This document shows, in pieces, positions 53,101 to 64,000 of a DNA stretch of 64,000 nt. The notes under the pieces are model-generated. The model was not told where the DNA came from, made no database searches, and was given only the letters and a program-made list of their open reading frames with translations. The position numbers and the translations under genes were made by a program. Origin of the DNA: Melanocharis versteri (lineage: Eukaryota > Chordata > Aves > Passeriformes > Melanocharitidae); assembly GCA_013397845.1 (NCBI GenBank), contig VZTG01004282.1, forward strand, positions 248,001 to 312,000, written 5' to 3'. Each line of letters begins with the position of its first letter. Within the stretch, counting starts at the first letter, position 1.

Positions 53101-54238
53101 ACAGATCTTTTGTATATTCTGTATATTAATGCTACTCAGAGATGCGTTAACCTTCAGCATAAATTGGTTCTATCCTTGGGAGTGTAACACCCTAACAAGT
53201 GCCGGGGCATTTAGTCCTAGAATCCAACTGTATCGTTCATGAATTAAAACCAGTACATGTGTTTTGCTCTCTGTAGTATCATTCCTCTCTAACACTGACA
53301 AAATTTCAGTGATACAGAAATTTTTCTTTTACACATACAGCTGCTAAAATACTCCAGGGTTATTTGGGAGGATGTTTATGTTTGTATGCTTATCACAGAA
53401 GAGAGAATTATTTATTTTAGATTTTCGTTGAAAAATCTGCTAAATGATTCGTGTACTGCAATGAGCCAGCTTCTGAATTTCCCAAATCTGACGCAATTGT
53501 TCTGTTTCATGTAACAAATGTGGCTACTATTGCAATGTTTTTCAGTCATTCTTTGCAAGAAGGCCTCCTGGATTCACACCTTTCCGGAGCACTGCGATAC
53601 TAAGAGAGCCACATGAAGTTTCATATGCTGATAAAAATGAAGGGGAAAGTCAAAGCCCTAGCACAGAAACAAGGAAAGACAATGGACAGGAACCAGAAGG
53701 CGAAGGTGAACCTGAGCATAAACACAGGCACGAACACAGGCATAAGCACAGGCATGGAGTTAAAAAGGATCGTGACAATGACAGAAGGCATAGGCATGAA
53801 ATTGGTTGTGGGCACAGAAGTGGCCATGGGTGTGGGCATAAAAAACACAGTAAAAAGAATAAACATAAACATCCAAACTCCAAATCTTCTGAGGAGTCAA
53901 ATGAAAGGGGCTTTAATCAAAATGAAACCCTCCCATCATCCAGTGCTGCAACTGCACCGGAGCTGGTTAGTACAGGGGTTGCAAGGGAGGAAACCAGTAC
54001 GCCTGCAGAGCCACTAATTCTTCCTGATACTTCTTTATTTAATGGGTTGCCAGATCGCCCAGAATCTCCTCACCCCAGATGTCCTGGAAAACCATGGAAA
54101 CAACTTGTGGGCTTTCCAGCCCCTCCTAGCTTTCCCAGAGAATTCAAAAATGAGGATCTCTTGCCTTCACCAGCAGAAAACATCGATCCAGCTACAGAAA
54201 ACAAGGAAGACTTTGATCTCACAGATGCTTTAGCATAA
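38135..54238 (+). CDS. KNG1: Kininogen, high-molecular-weight form, complete
   Basis: Exons: 38135-38329, 41204-41314, 42229-42313, 44576-44748, 46477-46584, 48705-48786, 49299-49465, 50907-51014, 51973-52062, 53546-54238 (stop TAA); 603 residues against 644 in human. Signal peptide residues 1-18. Three cystatin domains of three exons each; FKAVDAALKKYN in domain 1 is identical to human. The QVVAG inhibitor motif is present in domain 2 (residues 188-192) and domain 3 (307-311), each split by an intron after Q, and absent from domain 1, as in mammals. Exon 10 carries the kinin RPPGFTPFR (residues 379-387), a His-rich region (about 431-482), CPGKPWK and the ending DFDLTDALA, like human FDLTDGLS. 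Family role: secreted liver precursor of kinins and inhibitor of cysteine proteases. I saw no exon for a short splice form. Apart from the repeats listed separately, the introns are blank to me. Confidence 0.94.
40545..40835. other. GC-rich island in KNG1 intron 1
   Basis: About 290 bases with several CpGs (gctcgccccttcccgcgcag, gcccgagggctg), in sharp contrast with the AT-rich intron around it. Open frames run through it on both strands but none looks like a protein. It could be a mobile-element fragment or a small CpG island; no splice signals, TATA or terminal repeats are evident. Confidence 0.35.
47580..48262 (-). mobile_element. Ancient CR1/L3-like LINE relic in KNG1 intron 5
   Basis: The + strand phrases ttcaccaaaacctttctgaaa, atgactt with gtttacc, and caggatcaatatctgctttc resemble the antisense of ancient LINE copies found across amniotes. 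The copy is heavily mutated, so limits and exact family are uncertain, and it has no coding capacity. Confidence 0.3.
48550..48597 (+). repeat. (GGAA)12 microsatellite
   Basis: Twelve perfect units of GGAA in KNG1 intron 5, about 110 bases before exon 6. It is uninterrupted and so is likely to vary in length between individuals. Confidence 0.95.
53561..53587 (+). other. Kinin (bradykinin-type nonapeptide) coding segment
   Basis: Codons AGG CCT CCT GGA TTC ACA followed by CCT TTC CGG encode RPPGFTPFR, [Thr6]-bradykinin, near the start of exon 10. It is preceded by SFFAR and followed by STAILR. Arg on both sides allows release by a kallikrein-like protease. Human has Ser at position 6; chicken ornithokinin has Thr6 and Leu8, whereas Phe8 is kept here. 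Confidence 0.95.
53717..53872 (+). other. KNG1 His-rich region (domain 5)
   Basis: About 52 residues with some 15 histidines, mostly in alternation with Arg or Lys (for example HKHRHEHRHKHRH), and two cysteines in the repeated form GCGH (residues 460-463 and 468-471). It corresponds to the surface-binding domain 5 of mammalian high-molecular-weight kininogen but is less than half as long. Confidence 0.8.
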
Positions 54239-54659
54239 TTCAAACATTGTAGGATCCTTTTCAGAAATGTTACATAGAAAATAAGAAGAATACTGCCTTT
54301 TGAAATGTATAAAACACAAAGAGGCAAAAGCTCATTCTGTCAACTGAAATACTCAAGTAGGTCATCAGCACTTCTGGGGACCTAAGACCATATGGCAATA
54401 CCATGCATTTGCATATATTTGCAAATACGTAAATCAGTGTAACTCATCTGCCTCAATTTTCTATAAGCACAAACTGAATCACTGCATCAAATCTTACTGT
54501 ATTATATCTAAAACAATGGCAGAAAGAATTTTGCAGATTACATGAAGAATCTCAACCAAATATGGGTAAAACAGAAGACAATATAGAATAAGTGAGCCTC
54601 TCTTAGATATGTGAAATAATTTTTCTCTAATTTACTGGAATAGATAATTTAAAGAACAA

Positions 54660-54665
54660 AATAAA
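54660..54665 (+). terminator. Candidate KNG1 polyadenylation signal (proximal)
   Basis: AATAAA 422 bases after the stop, followed at a short distance by ccttttta. A second AATAAA at 55049-55054, followed by atgtttcccctctg, is an equally plausible alternative. No canonical signal lies nearer to the stop. Confidence 0.45.
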
Positions 54666-55135
54666 ACAAAGGAACCTTTTTACCTGGTAATTTCTTTGAA
54701 AAAAATCAATCTTGCCACCAGTTTATCACTAGTGGTTGTTCTGTTGGATAACAGGGACAGCTGAGAGAATCCTAAATTAAGCAGGTTTATTATTCCCTAT
54801 ACATATTATGTCCACTACTCAGAGAAGCACTATGATTGACAGATTTTCATTCAGCAGAGATACACAAATATTACAGATCAGATGACAAAATTACAAACTC
54901 TTGAGACACCTAAAATTTGTGTGCCTTCTTCCATTATTAGGTTGTGTATAATTTTGAGACTGGACTGCTTTTTCTATTTTGGGTATCTTCCAAAGGTTGA
55001 GTTTTTGGTGTGATGCATTAGCTAAAAAGCACCAATTATTTCTTGCAAAATAAAATATGTTTCCCCTCTGTAAGGATGCGATGACTTATTTAGCTGAAAA
55101 AAAAAATAACACACAGCAATAAATAAATAAATACT

Positions 55136-55423
55136 TTAATGCCAGATCAGTTCACCAGTTCGAAATGCTACTCGGTCCTGTGAAGGGTTATTGACAGGGT
55201 GAGGTCCTACAAATGGTAACACTTCATTGATCTTGTTGTAAAAGACCACATTTACTTGAAACGACAGTGGAAGTGCCCTCCGCCACAGCTGCAATTCTCT
55301 GAAGCTGCTCATCCCAACTGCTAGGATTGCTGTGGCATCAAGACTATAAACTCAACAGCTGGGAATGGGTCCTTCTTTTGTGAGCTGTGCTTCTACAGCC
55401 ATCACCTCCCTGGTGAGGAGGAA
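55136..55423 (-). pseudogene. Unidentified protein-like stretch with an in-frame TGA
   Basis: On the - strand one frame runs from 55423 to a TAA at 55138-55136, 95 codons, broken once by TGA at 55354-55352. It reads protein-like on both sides: TREVMAVEAQLTKEGP before the stop, and DATAILAVG, LRELQ-type FRELQLWRRALPLSF, INEVLPFVGPHPVNN and RVAFRTGELIWH after it. Possible acceptor-like AGs precede both halves (tatctag before 55423 and tttatag before 55343), so it could be a terminal exon or a retrocopy relic. I do not recognise the parent gene, and chance is not excluded. Confidence 0.25.
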
Positions 55424-58400
55424 CTAGATAGGGGAAGTCTACCCAGAGAATGCAAAACAAATGGGAACAGGATCAGAAGGTCTTGTCATAACAGGCAAAG
55501 GATGATCTCCAAAGAGGAGAGAGCCACCAAGAAAGGTCAGAAGACACAGAAGTGGAAAGAACAGAGGCAGGGTGGTATGATATGGTTGGGGTGAGAAGAA
55601 CAAAAAACGAGCAAATTAGTGGCAAAAATTGAAAGAGTGAATGGGATGGAGAAGTGGGTGAAGGTACCATCATCAAGGAGCTATAAAAGACAGGAACTCA
55701 AGAAGGGGGGCAATAAAAAAAATAAAAAGCAAGAGAGGGGTCTCTCTGATTGAGTGTGAGAGTCCCCAACACGTCACAGAACAGAACTCATACTGCCTGA
55801 ATCTAAGCATTCCCTGACAGTGTAGGCACACCTCGCCTTTTCAGTGCCTGGTTTGTTTTTTTCTAATTGCTTTAGAAGATTCATTAGAATGTATTGAAAA
55901 AGTAATGAAATCTAAAATTAGAAACAGTCCCTATGAGTAAATTCAGCATGGTTGTGTGCATCTGAACTTTTTTTTTACACAATGTAATTGGCCACCATAT
56001 AGTGATGGATGGAGACAGACAGACAGATATCTGTCATGACTGATGATATCAGAACCATTATACTTCCTTTCTTCCTGAAAATAATTATTCAGAAGTCATA
56101 CAACCTAGCTGAAGCCCCATTTTAAAGTAAGATACAATAATAATAAGCCCTGGATTAATCACTAATCAAATCCAGTCTTTTAAAATTCATTTCTTTCCTT
56201 GCAGCATAATATGCAAAGGCTATCTTCTTGTTTTGACAAGAACTAAACTTACAAAGCTACACAAATGAAAGCCTTGAGAGTTATCTTCAGTTCTCTGCTT
56301 CTTTTCTTCTGCATATTTGATTGGTATGATTTTGGCTGTAACTGGAAGCTCTTTATGTATACTGAATTATTAACAGGAGTATAAGCTCAAACCTGTTTTT
56401 CTTTAAATTACAACAGCAATTTAAGTAATTAATGCAAAATTACAATAAAGACATAAAGATGCAAATACAAGGAAAAAAAGTTTTCTTCCCATTTCCAGTC
56501 TCCCTGATCTGAATGAAAAGACAGCCACACTCCTGATGTATTCTCCCCACAGAGCACACATACACAACCACATGTAGTGAGACACAGGACTGAGTGGTCA
56601 TTTATGACATGCTATAGTGATGATGTGAGGTTTCATTAATGTTTAACACAATGATGACAATTCCAATTTGCTTACATAATTTAGAAAAGTAATTACTTTT
56701 TAAAAAATCATTCTGGAATAAAAATTAGTGTTCCATGTCTAAAATTTCTGAAACAGAATGTTTGGATATTTTTAGAATGGAACATTTCCATTTCTCATTG
56801 ACGCATTCCCACAGAAAGTTTCAATTATCATGAAACAGCACTTTCGAATGGAAGAATCTGCTGTGAGAAAACTCCTGACCAGGCCTGCTCCAGCTCTGCT
56901 GCTGAAGAGCTCTGCAAAACTCCCAGCTTCTCCTCCTGCCGGAATCACGCTGGAGCGCTCCATCCAGGGGCCGCAGTGCCTAACGAGTGCTCTCCTCCTT
57001 GGCCAGCAGATGGCACATTTTTTGTCACAGGGTTTATGATCGCCAAATTTTGTCAGGTTTGTCATTGCCAGGAATGTTTTAGGAGGCTTAACACTCAGCG
57101 TTTCTTCTGGGTGAGTAACACTGTAGCTAAAAACACCCCATCCGTGCAATCTGTTTTAAATATTAAGCTCTAGCAATAGAGCTTCGATGCTTGCCAGTTA
57201 CTTACTACAAGCAAAGTGTATAAATAACACTCAAAATGTAATTTCATGAATATAAAAAATAAGGGCTACTCCCGCACCAGAAAAATTACATTCTTACTGA
57301 CACAGCTAATCCGAACTAGGAGTCTGGGGTATGAAAATATGTCTGAATAAAACCTCTGTTTACTCATATTGCTGACATCCAGAGCCACATGATGGCCATT
57401 CTGCAGCTGTCTGAATTTAATGTGCTCCCTCCCTTGTTCATTCCATCTGTGACAATGGGACAAAACATATATTTTAACCGACCACATTAAAAATTCCTCA
57501 GCTTTACTATGGATGGACTATTGGATTTTTGCTGTAATTCAGACACGACCTTTTCATCACACTCAGCAGTTCCAATCATCCTCTAGTGCTATGTTCACAC
57601 AGTGTAAGTCATGGGAGAGAGCTGTGCAAACATCTGACATCAGAACATGTGAAGCATTAATGATGAACACTGCTATTTGATAGGATGTAAGAACCCATTT
57701 CTTTCCTTGTTTTCTCAGGTCTCTCAGCCAGCAAGATAATTGCTCCCAATTTAGGAATAATAGCTATGAGGATAAATGAGTGTAAGTGCTACAGAATTAG
57801 AAATAACACTGCTACATGGCCATTGTCATGTAGACTGAGCTGTACCAAATCCAGTGTACAAATTCCTCAAATATTCTTTAAAAACAATGAAGATAGATAT
57901 TTTCAATTCTGTAACCAGCTACTCACAACTCCTAATTCTGCTGTGTTTACAAGACCACATTAGTGCAATGCAGCTTCCAGTTTTAATTAAGCTTTATGTC
58001 CAAGTTCATTTGGTAAAATGTAATTAATTACACAATGTTTCTACTGCATTCTAAAATAAGAGGAAGGGTGCATTAAGGAGTAAAGAGTGAAGGTTTTTCT
58101 AGTTGGGTAAGGCATCTTGCTACAATGAATACTCGTAATACTGAAACTCCTGCAACGGTTTCTATCTGCTGCCCACTGAAAACCCAACCATAACCTTCAA
58201 AGGAGCAACTCCTACCAGTATGGAGTAACAAGGATTAGAAACCTCATAGTGATTCTTTTCTCTTCTTCCATGACTACTGATAGTACTGATCTGTGGGTTG
58301 AAGGTCAGGCATTAAAATACTTACCTTACTCAAACTGAGTCACAGAGAATCAGAATTCCCTGCAGAATGCAGAGTTATGCCAAAGAAGCAGATTTGTTTA

Positions 58401-61400
58401 AAAAGTGAAAAGACAAAATATATTTATGAGAGGCACTGTATGAATTTGGTGGATGCCTCACCACCTTCCACTGGACGCATTTATCACAGGAGCCAATGGA
58501 CCACTCGGCTTGAAACACAAGAAATACTATAGTTTGAGTGAAAAACAAGGGAACAAAACAAATCTGATTAAGGCAGAGAATGAACAAGGACATATTTTTA
58601 ACTGAAACTTAGATTACTATAATAAAACTCAAACAGTTGGGGTAGACAAGAATTGAGGATTATTGATTTCAAGTTGGGGAACATAATGCTTATCAACAGA
58701 ACATCAACAGGAGCTATTGCAGGTTTAAAGAAAGGCTTTGACCTACATGCCCAAAACACTATAGTTCAGTGCCTTGAAAAATCCACCAGATGCATGTAAA
58801 GGAACATTGTTTTATTTCTTATTCTAACCCTTAAGTATGTCAGCAGAAGTTAATTTCTTGCCATTTAACCCAACAGAAAAAAAGACTAATGCCATAAAAC
58901 GTTACAAAGAAGTAAATCTACTACAACTGAATTCCCTTTCTTTTATGTGCCAGTTGTTCTTCTAGTTGTATACTGACTAAAAGAGTAGTATTAATAAAAA
59001 TAATAAAAACAAAGGGGTATAATGGGACATAGCCCAGGCTCTGCAAAAGAAAAAACATCAGTTCCAGAAGGAATCCAGAATTCAGACTGATCATTTAAGC
59101 AGCCTTGTGACTGCTAAACTAAAATCTCCTGTTTGAGTGCAGAAACCTGATTTTAAATTTTGCTGAGAAGTCTGTGCTCCCATTAACCTTAAATAGCATT
59201 ATGGGTACCCAGCATCTCAAAAATCAGGCCTTGGAGCACACAGCCAAAGTCTATTGTGTGGAAAGCTGGTATTCCTTGGAGTGGTTGACATGCAGATTGA
59301 GCAATGCAACACCTCAAAAAGGTAATTATGGGAAGCATTAGCCATCAAAGTAGCTTTTATATTTTAAAGTGTTTTGGGAATTGATGCAAGTCCTGGCATT
59401 AACCACAGCAGCACTAGTGGCTTAACAGCTTTTTTTCCTGGCCCAAATACAGAGATTAGAGTGTTCTGGGCAATGTTTGCCATACTTCCTTATTCTCTTG
59501 ATCACTGCCACAACATAAACCAAGTGGAAGACGCAGGCAAACCAAGCATAAACTACAAGATTATCTCCTTAGAGTTCAGTACAAACGTGTGGACAGATTA
59601 GTAGATTTACAAACAACTCCTCTGCCTTGTTCAGCTTCATTAAGTTGCTTTTCTATCATAAGACAACCAGGACTCCTCTGGAACTTTGACTCAAGTTGAT
59701 AGATCTGCTGGTTGTAGCTGACAGTTTGGCATAGGAACAGCAGCAATGTGAAGGGTATAATGTGAGTGCACTTCACTCAAGACATTTCTGTATCAGCATT
59801 ACTGCAGCTCTGCTCTTTCTCACTGTAAATACATACTAGCCACCATCAATCCATCAACTGGAACCAATAAATACTCATACTATTTGGAAATTTATGAGAA
59901 TAGCTTGTCATTTAGCAACATTCTGCTTTTGGCCACCTATTTTTGTCAATGAAGAACTATTAAATTGATCTTAGACTGCAACACTAACCGTCCACTAAAT
60001 ATTTATATAAGGCAACTAAACCTTTGTCTGGATAGGGCCCATCCATTCCTTGTTTAGCAGTTACCCTACAAAGAGGTGTTTATTATAGAGTCATACTTGT
60101 GTAAATAATCAGCTTATGTCTCTGAAGAACCCAAACTGGTTTGACTCAGGAGTTCAGTGATCTCTCCTGAAATGTAGCACCTAATGCTCTGTGGAAATCA
60201 GCCCTAACACAATTATTCACTCAGCAAGGCATTAACAATTGTTCAGAGAAGGAGACTAAACCCCTTGCTGACACTGAACTAAATCACAATCCCTTGTACT
60301 GCCAGGAGATGCCTCAGTCATGGATTAAGACTTGAACTCCACATGCACTAGCTCAGAGGACCCCCACAAACCTTAACAGGATGGTATCTTCCCTGAGTGC
60401 ACTGGGAACCAAAGTAAATCAAAAGAATGGCTCTGAAGAATGCAGAAGAACTTTCAGTAGCTTACAAGTTTGACAAAATTAGTCTGAATCACAAAATGAG
60501 TCTGGCTAGTAAAAATACACTTGAACATCCAATTCCACATGACAAACCTTGGAAATGGAAGCTTACGTATTCATGATTGATATATCTCGCCCAGTGCCAT
60601 TCACGACTGGGAAATGTATGAGCTAAACTCAATACACGCAAAGAATAACAATTTCACAGTGAGAGATGGTAATACTAAAAATAAAAGTCTGAATCCCCAA
60701 CATTTAACAGCCTGAATTACTGAATCTCAGTCATACTACCAGGCTGCTACAGAAAAAAAATTCACTCTGACCCAAACTGCAAACAGACTCCAGGAGAATA
60801 GCTGAACATTATTTGATAAACGGTGATAAAGTGCAAAACAAGGAATTGTGAGAAAGGGCTGATCTACCCAAGCACACTCAATAACACAGAAAACAGATGG
60901 CTAAGCAATATCAACACAGGAGTATCAACATAGCTAAGACAGTGTTATCACTGCCTCCACAGTTTGTTTTACTCTCCTCAAGGCCCCACCGTGCAAACAT
61001 GGCAGATGTGCTGGGTTTGCTGGGCAGGGCACATGGGCTCAGCCGCCTCAGAAACACCTTAACGACTGGGAGAAAGAGCAGGTGAAGGATAGCAAAACAC
61101 CTAACATGATAGACAGATGTAGAAACAGCAGCAGCAGCTTTTGCATGAGTGTGTTGCAGAAAATTCTGCAATGATATTGAAGTCTTAGACTACTATAAAG
61201 CTCACCCCATTAAAGAGATCCCACAGAAAGCATGTCTGATGTTGGTTCTATAGTCAGTATTCTTGTGTATCGAATACTAATTTTTATTTAGTTATTACAC
61301 ATTTCCACTCAAAAGACATCTACTTACATAACAGAAGACAAAAGATCATTGATAAAAGGTTGATAACACATCAACATATCACAACAATCTTACCATAAAA

Positions 61401-64000
61401 AACATACTTTCACTTGCATTTTGAAAGGTTTCACAGCACTGCACAGCTGAATGTAACAACTGAGACATTTTAATACATACGAACAGCATTCATCAGTTCA
61501 AGATTATGCTGAATTTTTTACCACCACTTTTTCTTCTTGTTTATCTCCCTACTGAGTTTTTTCATGGCTTTCTTTACCCAGGGTAATAACGCTAATGCCA
61601 AAGCAGTATCAAAAAGCAGCTACCTTGAAGCAGCAGTGAGTATTTTCTAAAGGAAAAAGTCACTCTTCTCGCTCCTTTCTTTGCAGCATTTCCTCCTGAA
61701 AGCATGGGAGTGTGCTTGCTTGCTCATCACTCCTGCTACCCTAAACAACTGAGATAGCTTTGTTCTTCTGCACCAGCAGTTCTGCTCATGAACACTGACA
61801 CTGAATTTCCTTTTTTAGACAGCAAGGACGCAGACTTTCTTCCTCTTCTCCCTCCCTCTGCCTCGCCTCCCCTCCCCCTCCTACAGTCTTTGCTGTGCCC
61901 TCATCTTACCTTCAACAGCACAAGAAATCCATGCTGCAGTTTTTTTTCCTCGTTAGCAGCTCTATGGCAACAGCAGTTCTGAGGCAGCAGTCCTTCACAG
62001 TTCTCACTTCATTCTCTTTCCTTCTGCGTAAAGATACACAGCCTGTTAGCCCAGGAAATCAGCAAAGATAATTCTGATGTTATGTAAATTAGCAAACACA
62101 ATTCCACAATTTTTTCAGAAAAAAAAGTGTGCTCCTGGGGGTACAAAGTTGTATTCCCAGAAGAGATGAATATTAGCAATGCAAATGAATAATATTAAAG
62201 GAAATCAGAGAACTCCTTTCGGGTAATTAACTGTAAAATCATCTTTGTGATAACTCAGCTGTCTTGGACAGAAAGGTGAAAAAAGAGAATTCTGAGCTTA
62301 AGATATACACAGTATCACACCCAAATAAAGTCCTCTAAGAATTTGTCATTGATTGACTGAGTGTCAACTCATTGGTAATCTGTTATTGGCACATAAATCA
62401 GTGCTTTGTTTGTTAAAATCCTGCTGAAATAAAAGCAATAATTGCATACAAAATCTTGTAGTCTTGTAACCCATGGAAAAGTATATATCAGAATACATTT
62501 AGAAATGGTAACACAAGCTTTAGAGACCAAAAAAGCAATGAAAGAAAAACTACCAGTAATCGGGTAGTTACTGACTACTATAGTATCTGCCTGCTTCAAA
62601 ATTAGGATTTTCCTAATTTGTTAGCTTGTTACTTTTAAATCAATCAGAACAATGAGCTACAAATAAATGATGAATATGACAGCAAAAAACCCAACTACTT
62701 AAGACTCAGAAACAATTATTATCAGAAGCTCTTAAATTAAAGCACAAGATAAAAGTACTTTGAATAGAGGCACATACATTCTCTTTATATACTACAAAAA
62801 ACTGCCAGTAATTTATAATCTAATCACTTTTATCACATGCACGAAATAAATGAATCGATATATTCCTGCAATTCAGCATGAACTCGCATTTCCCTCTCCT
62901 GCTGTGTAAAGAACAAAGGTTTCTGGCCACTGCCAATTGCTGTGACACGATGTGTTAAAGTGCATGTCCTTGATTGGCATGAGCGACACCACAGTTACTC
63001 CTGGCTAAAGCAAAGAGATCGCCTGCTTCCTGTTTGTGCTTGCATCAGTCCACATCCACGCCTGCTGGAAAACGTGGAAAACAGGGGCAGGTGTTCCTAG
63101 GCACAACCTGAGAGGAAAAGATTGAATTCCTCACTAATCCAGCACCTCACATGTTCATTTTTGTCTCATCTGGCAATATTCAGTTAGCATACAAAATAAT
63201 GTAGAATAGCATTCTGGGATGGGTTGAAGCACAAACAATTGAGGCTAAGGACTGGCCTACAGAGGCTTCCTAGCACTGAACAGAATTCCCAAAAAACAGA
63301 GAAGTTACATTTAGCAGCTCACTTGGCACTTCAGCTTCATGGGCACACAATTCAGACCCAGCCACAACAAGAACACGCATCTCTCACGCTGTTAAAGTGA
63401 AAAGCCTTGGAACAGTTATATTTTTCATCAAAAAAAATCTCAGAAGGATTAAGAAAACAAACAAAATAATTAAACAAGTTACAGTGTTGATCTTGATTAT
63501 TTTCTTAAACTTTTTTTAAACTTTTCCCCACCCGGAGCTGACTGCTTTGCAGGCTGAAGCACAACTCACAAAGCAATCAGTCAATTTAGTCAGTTTACAA
63601 TCTAAGAGATTCTTCACAGAGAAATAATCATTTCCATTTCACAAAGAGATGAAAGAAGGGCACAAAGCTGAAACTACTCATCTATAGTTTCACATTGTGC
63701 CAGTATCACTGACAGAAACAAAACGTGGGGAATCTGAGCTATGATCTGAGAACCTGAAGAAATGAACAGTCTCAATTTTCTAATGAAAAGTAAAGCTGTC
63801 AGAAACTTTCAGTTTGTAGAAATTAAGATTTACCTTGAGGCCAATACTTCTGATCACACAGCTCATTTTATTACTGACAAAGTATTTAGCTTCATTGTTA
63901 ACTTTTACATGTTATAACAAGCTCTTTAAACTGCAAAATACTGTTGTGAAGGTTAAAATGCTCTGATAGAGAAGAAACAAGAGAATTCAGTTATTATGCA
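55424..64000. other. Region downstream of KNG1, no gene recognised
   Basis: About 8.6 kb, mostly AT-rich. Short GC-richer patches occur near 56850-57020 and 60950-61080, and a short gaca run near 56016. Open frames on both strands are at chance lengths and have no domain likeness or paired splice sites. In human the next gene on this side is EIF4A2; I see no exon of it here. Confidence 0.55.

Noticed and set aside
53621..53883. - strand frames of about 80 codons and a 134-codon + strand frame in KNG1 exon 10
   Set aside because: Shadows of the His-rich coding sequence in other frames.
54239..64000. Short-form kininogen exon or EIF4A2 exons downstream of KNG1
   Set aside because: Searched by eye for a short terminal exon after exon 10 and for helicase motifs; found none.
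1..64000. CRISPR arrays, operons, ribosome binding sites, tRNA or rRNA genes
   Set aside because: The sequence is vertebrate nuclear DNA with spliced genes; no such structures were seen.

Overview
The window is vertebrate, and almost certainly bird, nuclear DNA. It carries the type-3 cystatin cluster of liver plasma glycoproteins in the conserved order AHSG - FETUB - HRG - KNG1, all on the + strand. A bird is indicated by CR1 LINE 3' ends, by a solo LTR of a kind I recognise from songbird genomes, and by a kinin with Thr at position 6. Chicken ornithokinin has Leu at position 8 and this kinin has Phe, so the source is probably not a galliform.

Layout: 293-3765 holds the last five coding exons of AHSG (fetuin-A); its first exons lie upstream of the window. 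7835-17582 is a complete seven-exon FETUB (fetuin-B, about 400 aa). 17583-25088 is intergenic, with a GC-rich block, LINE relics and one very doubtful cystatin-like stretch. 25204-34994 is a seven-exon HRG (histidine-rich glycoprotein, about 529 aa once an assembly fault is allowed for). 36222-37258 is a solo LTR on the - strand. 38135-54238 is a ten-exon KNG1 (kininogen, about 603 aa) ending in the long kinin/His-rich exon of the high-molecular-weight form. 54239-64000 is mostly non-coding; it has KNG1 polyadenylation candidates and a short - strand protein-like stretch with a stop in it that I could not identify.

All four genes share one exon plan: cystatin domains of three exons each with intron phases 0, 0, 1, 0, 0, 0 and nearly identical exon lengths (for example a 167-base exon 4 in FETUB and HRG and a 167-base exon 7 in KNG1). 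This is direct evidence of tandem duplication. AHSG, FETUB and HRG have two cystatin domains and a gene-specific tail; KNG1 has three. The products are secreted, and by family knowledge act in mineral handling (AHSG), inhibition of astacin proteases such as ovastacin (FETUB), heparin/metal/plasminogen binding (HRG), and kinin release with cysteine-protease inhibition (KNG1). The three promoters in the window each carry a FOXA-type motif about 115-175 bases before the ATG, as expected for liver genes.

Most notable points: a [Thr6]-bradykinin sequence; cysteines inside the His-rich regions of both HRG and KNG1; a GC-AG intron in HRG; and a single N in the HRG repeat flanked by an exact 15-base duplicate, which looks like an unmerged contig overlap that breaks the reading frame. 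I did not find an undescribed system here. Exon joins were worked out by hand from splice consensus, frame and resemblance to the human proteins.
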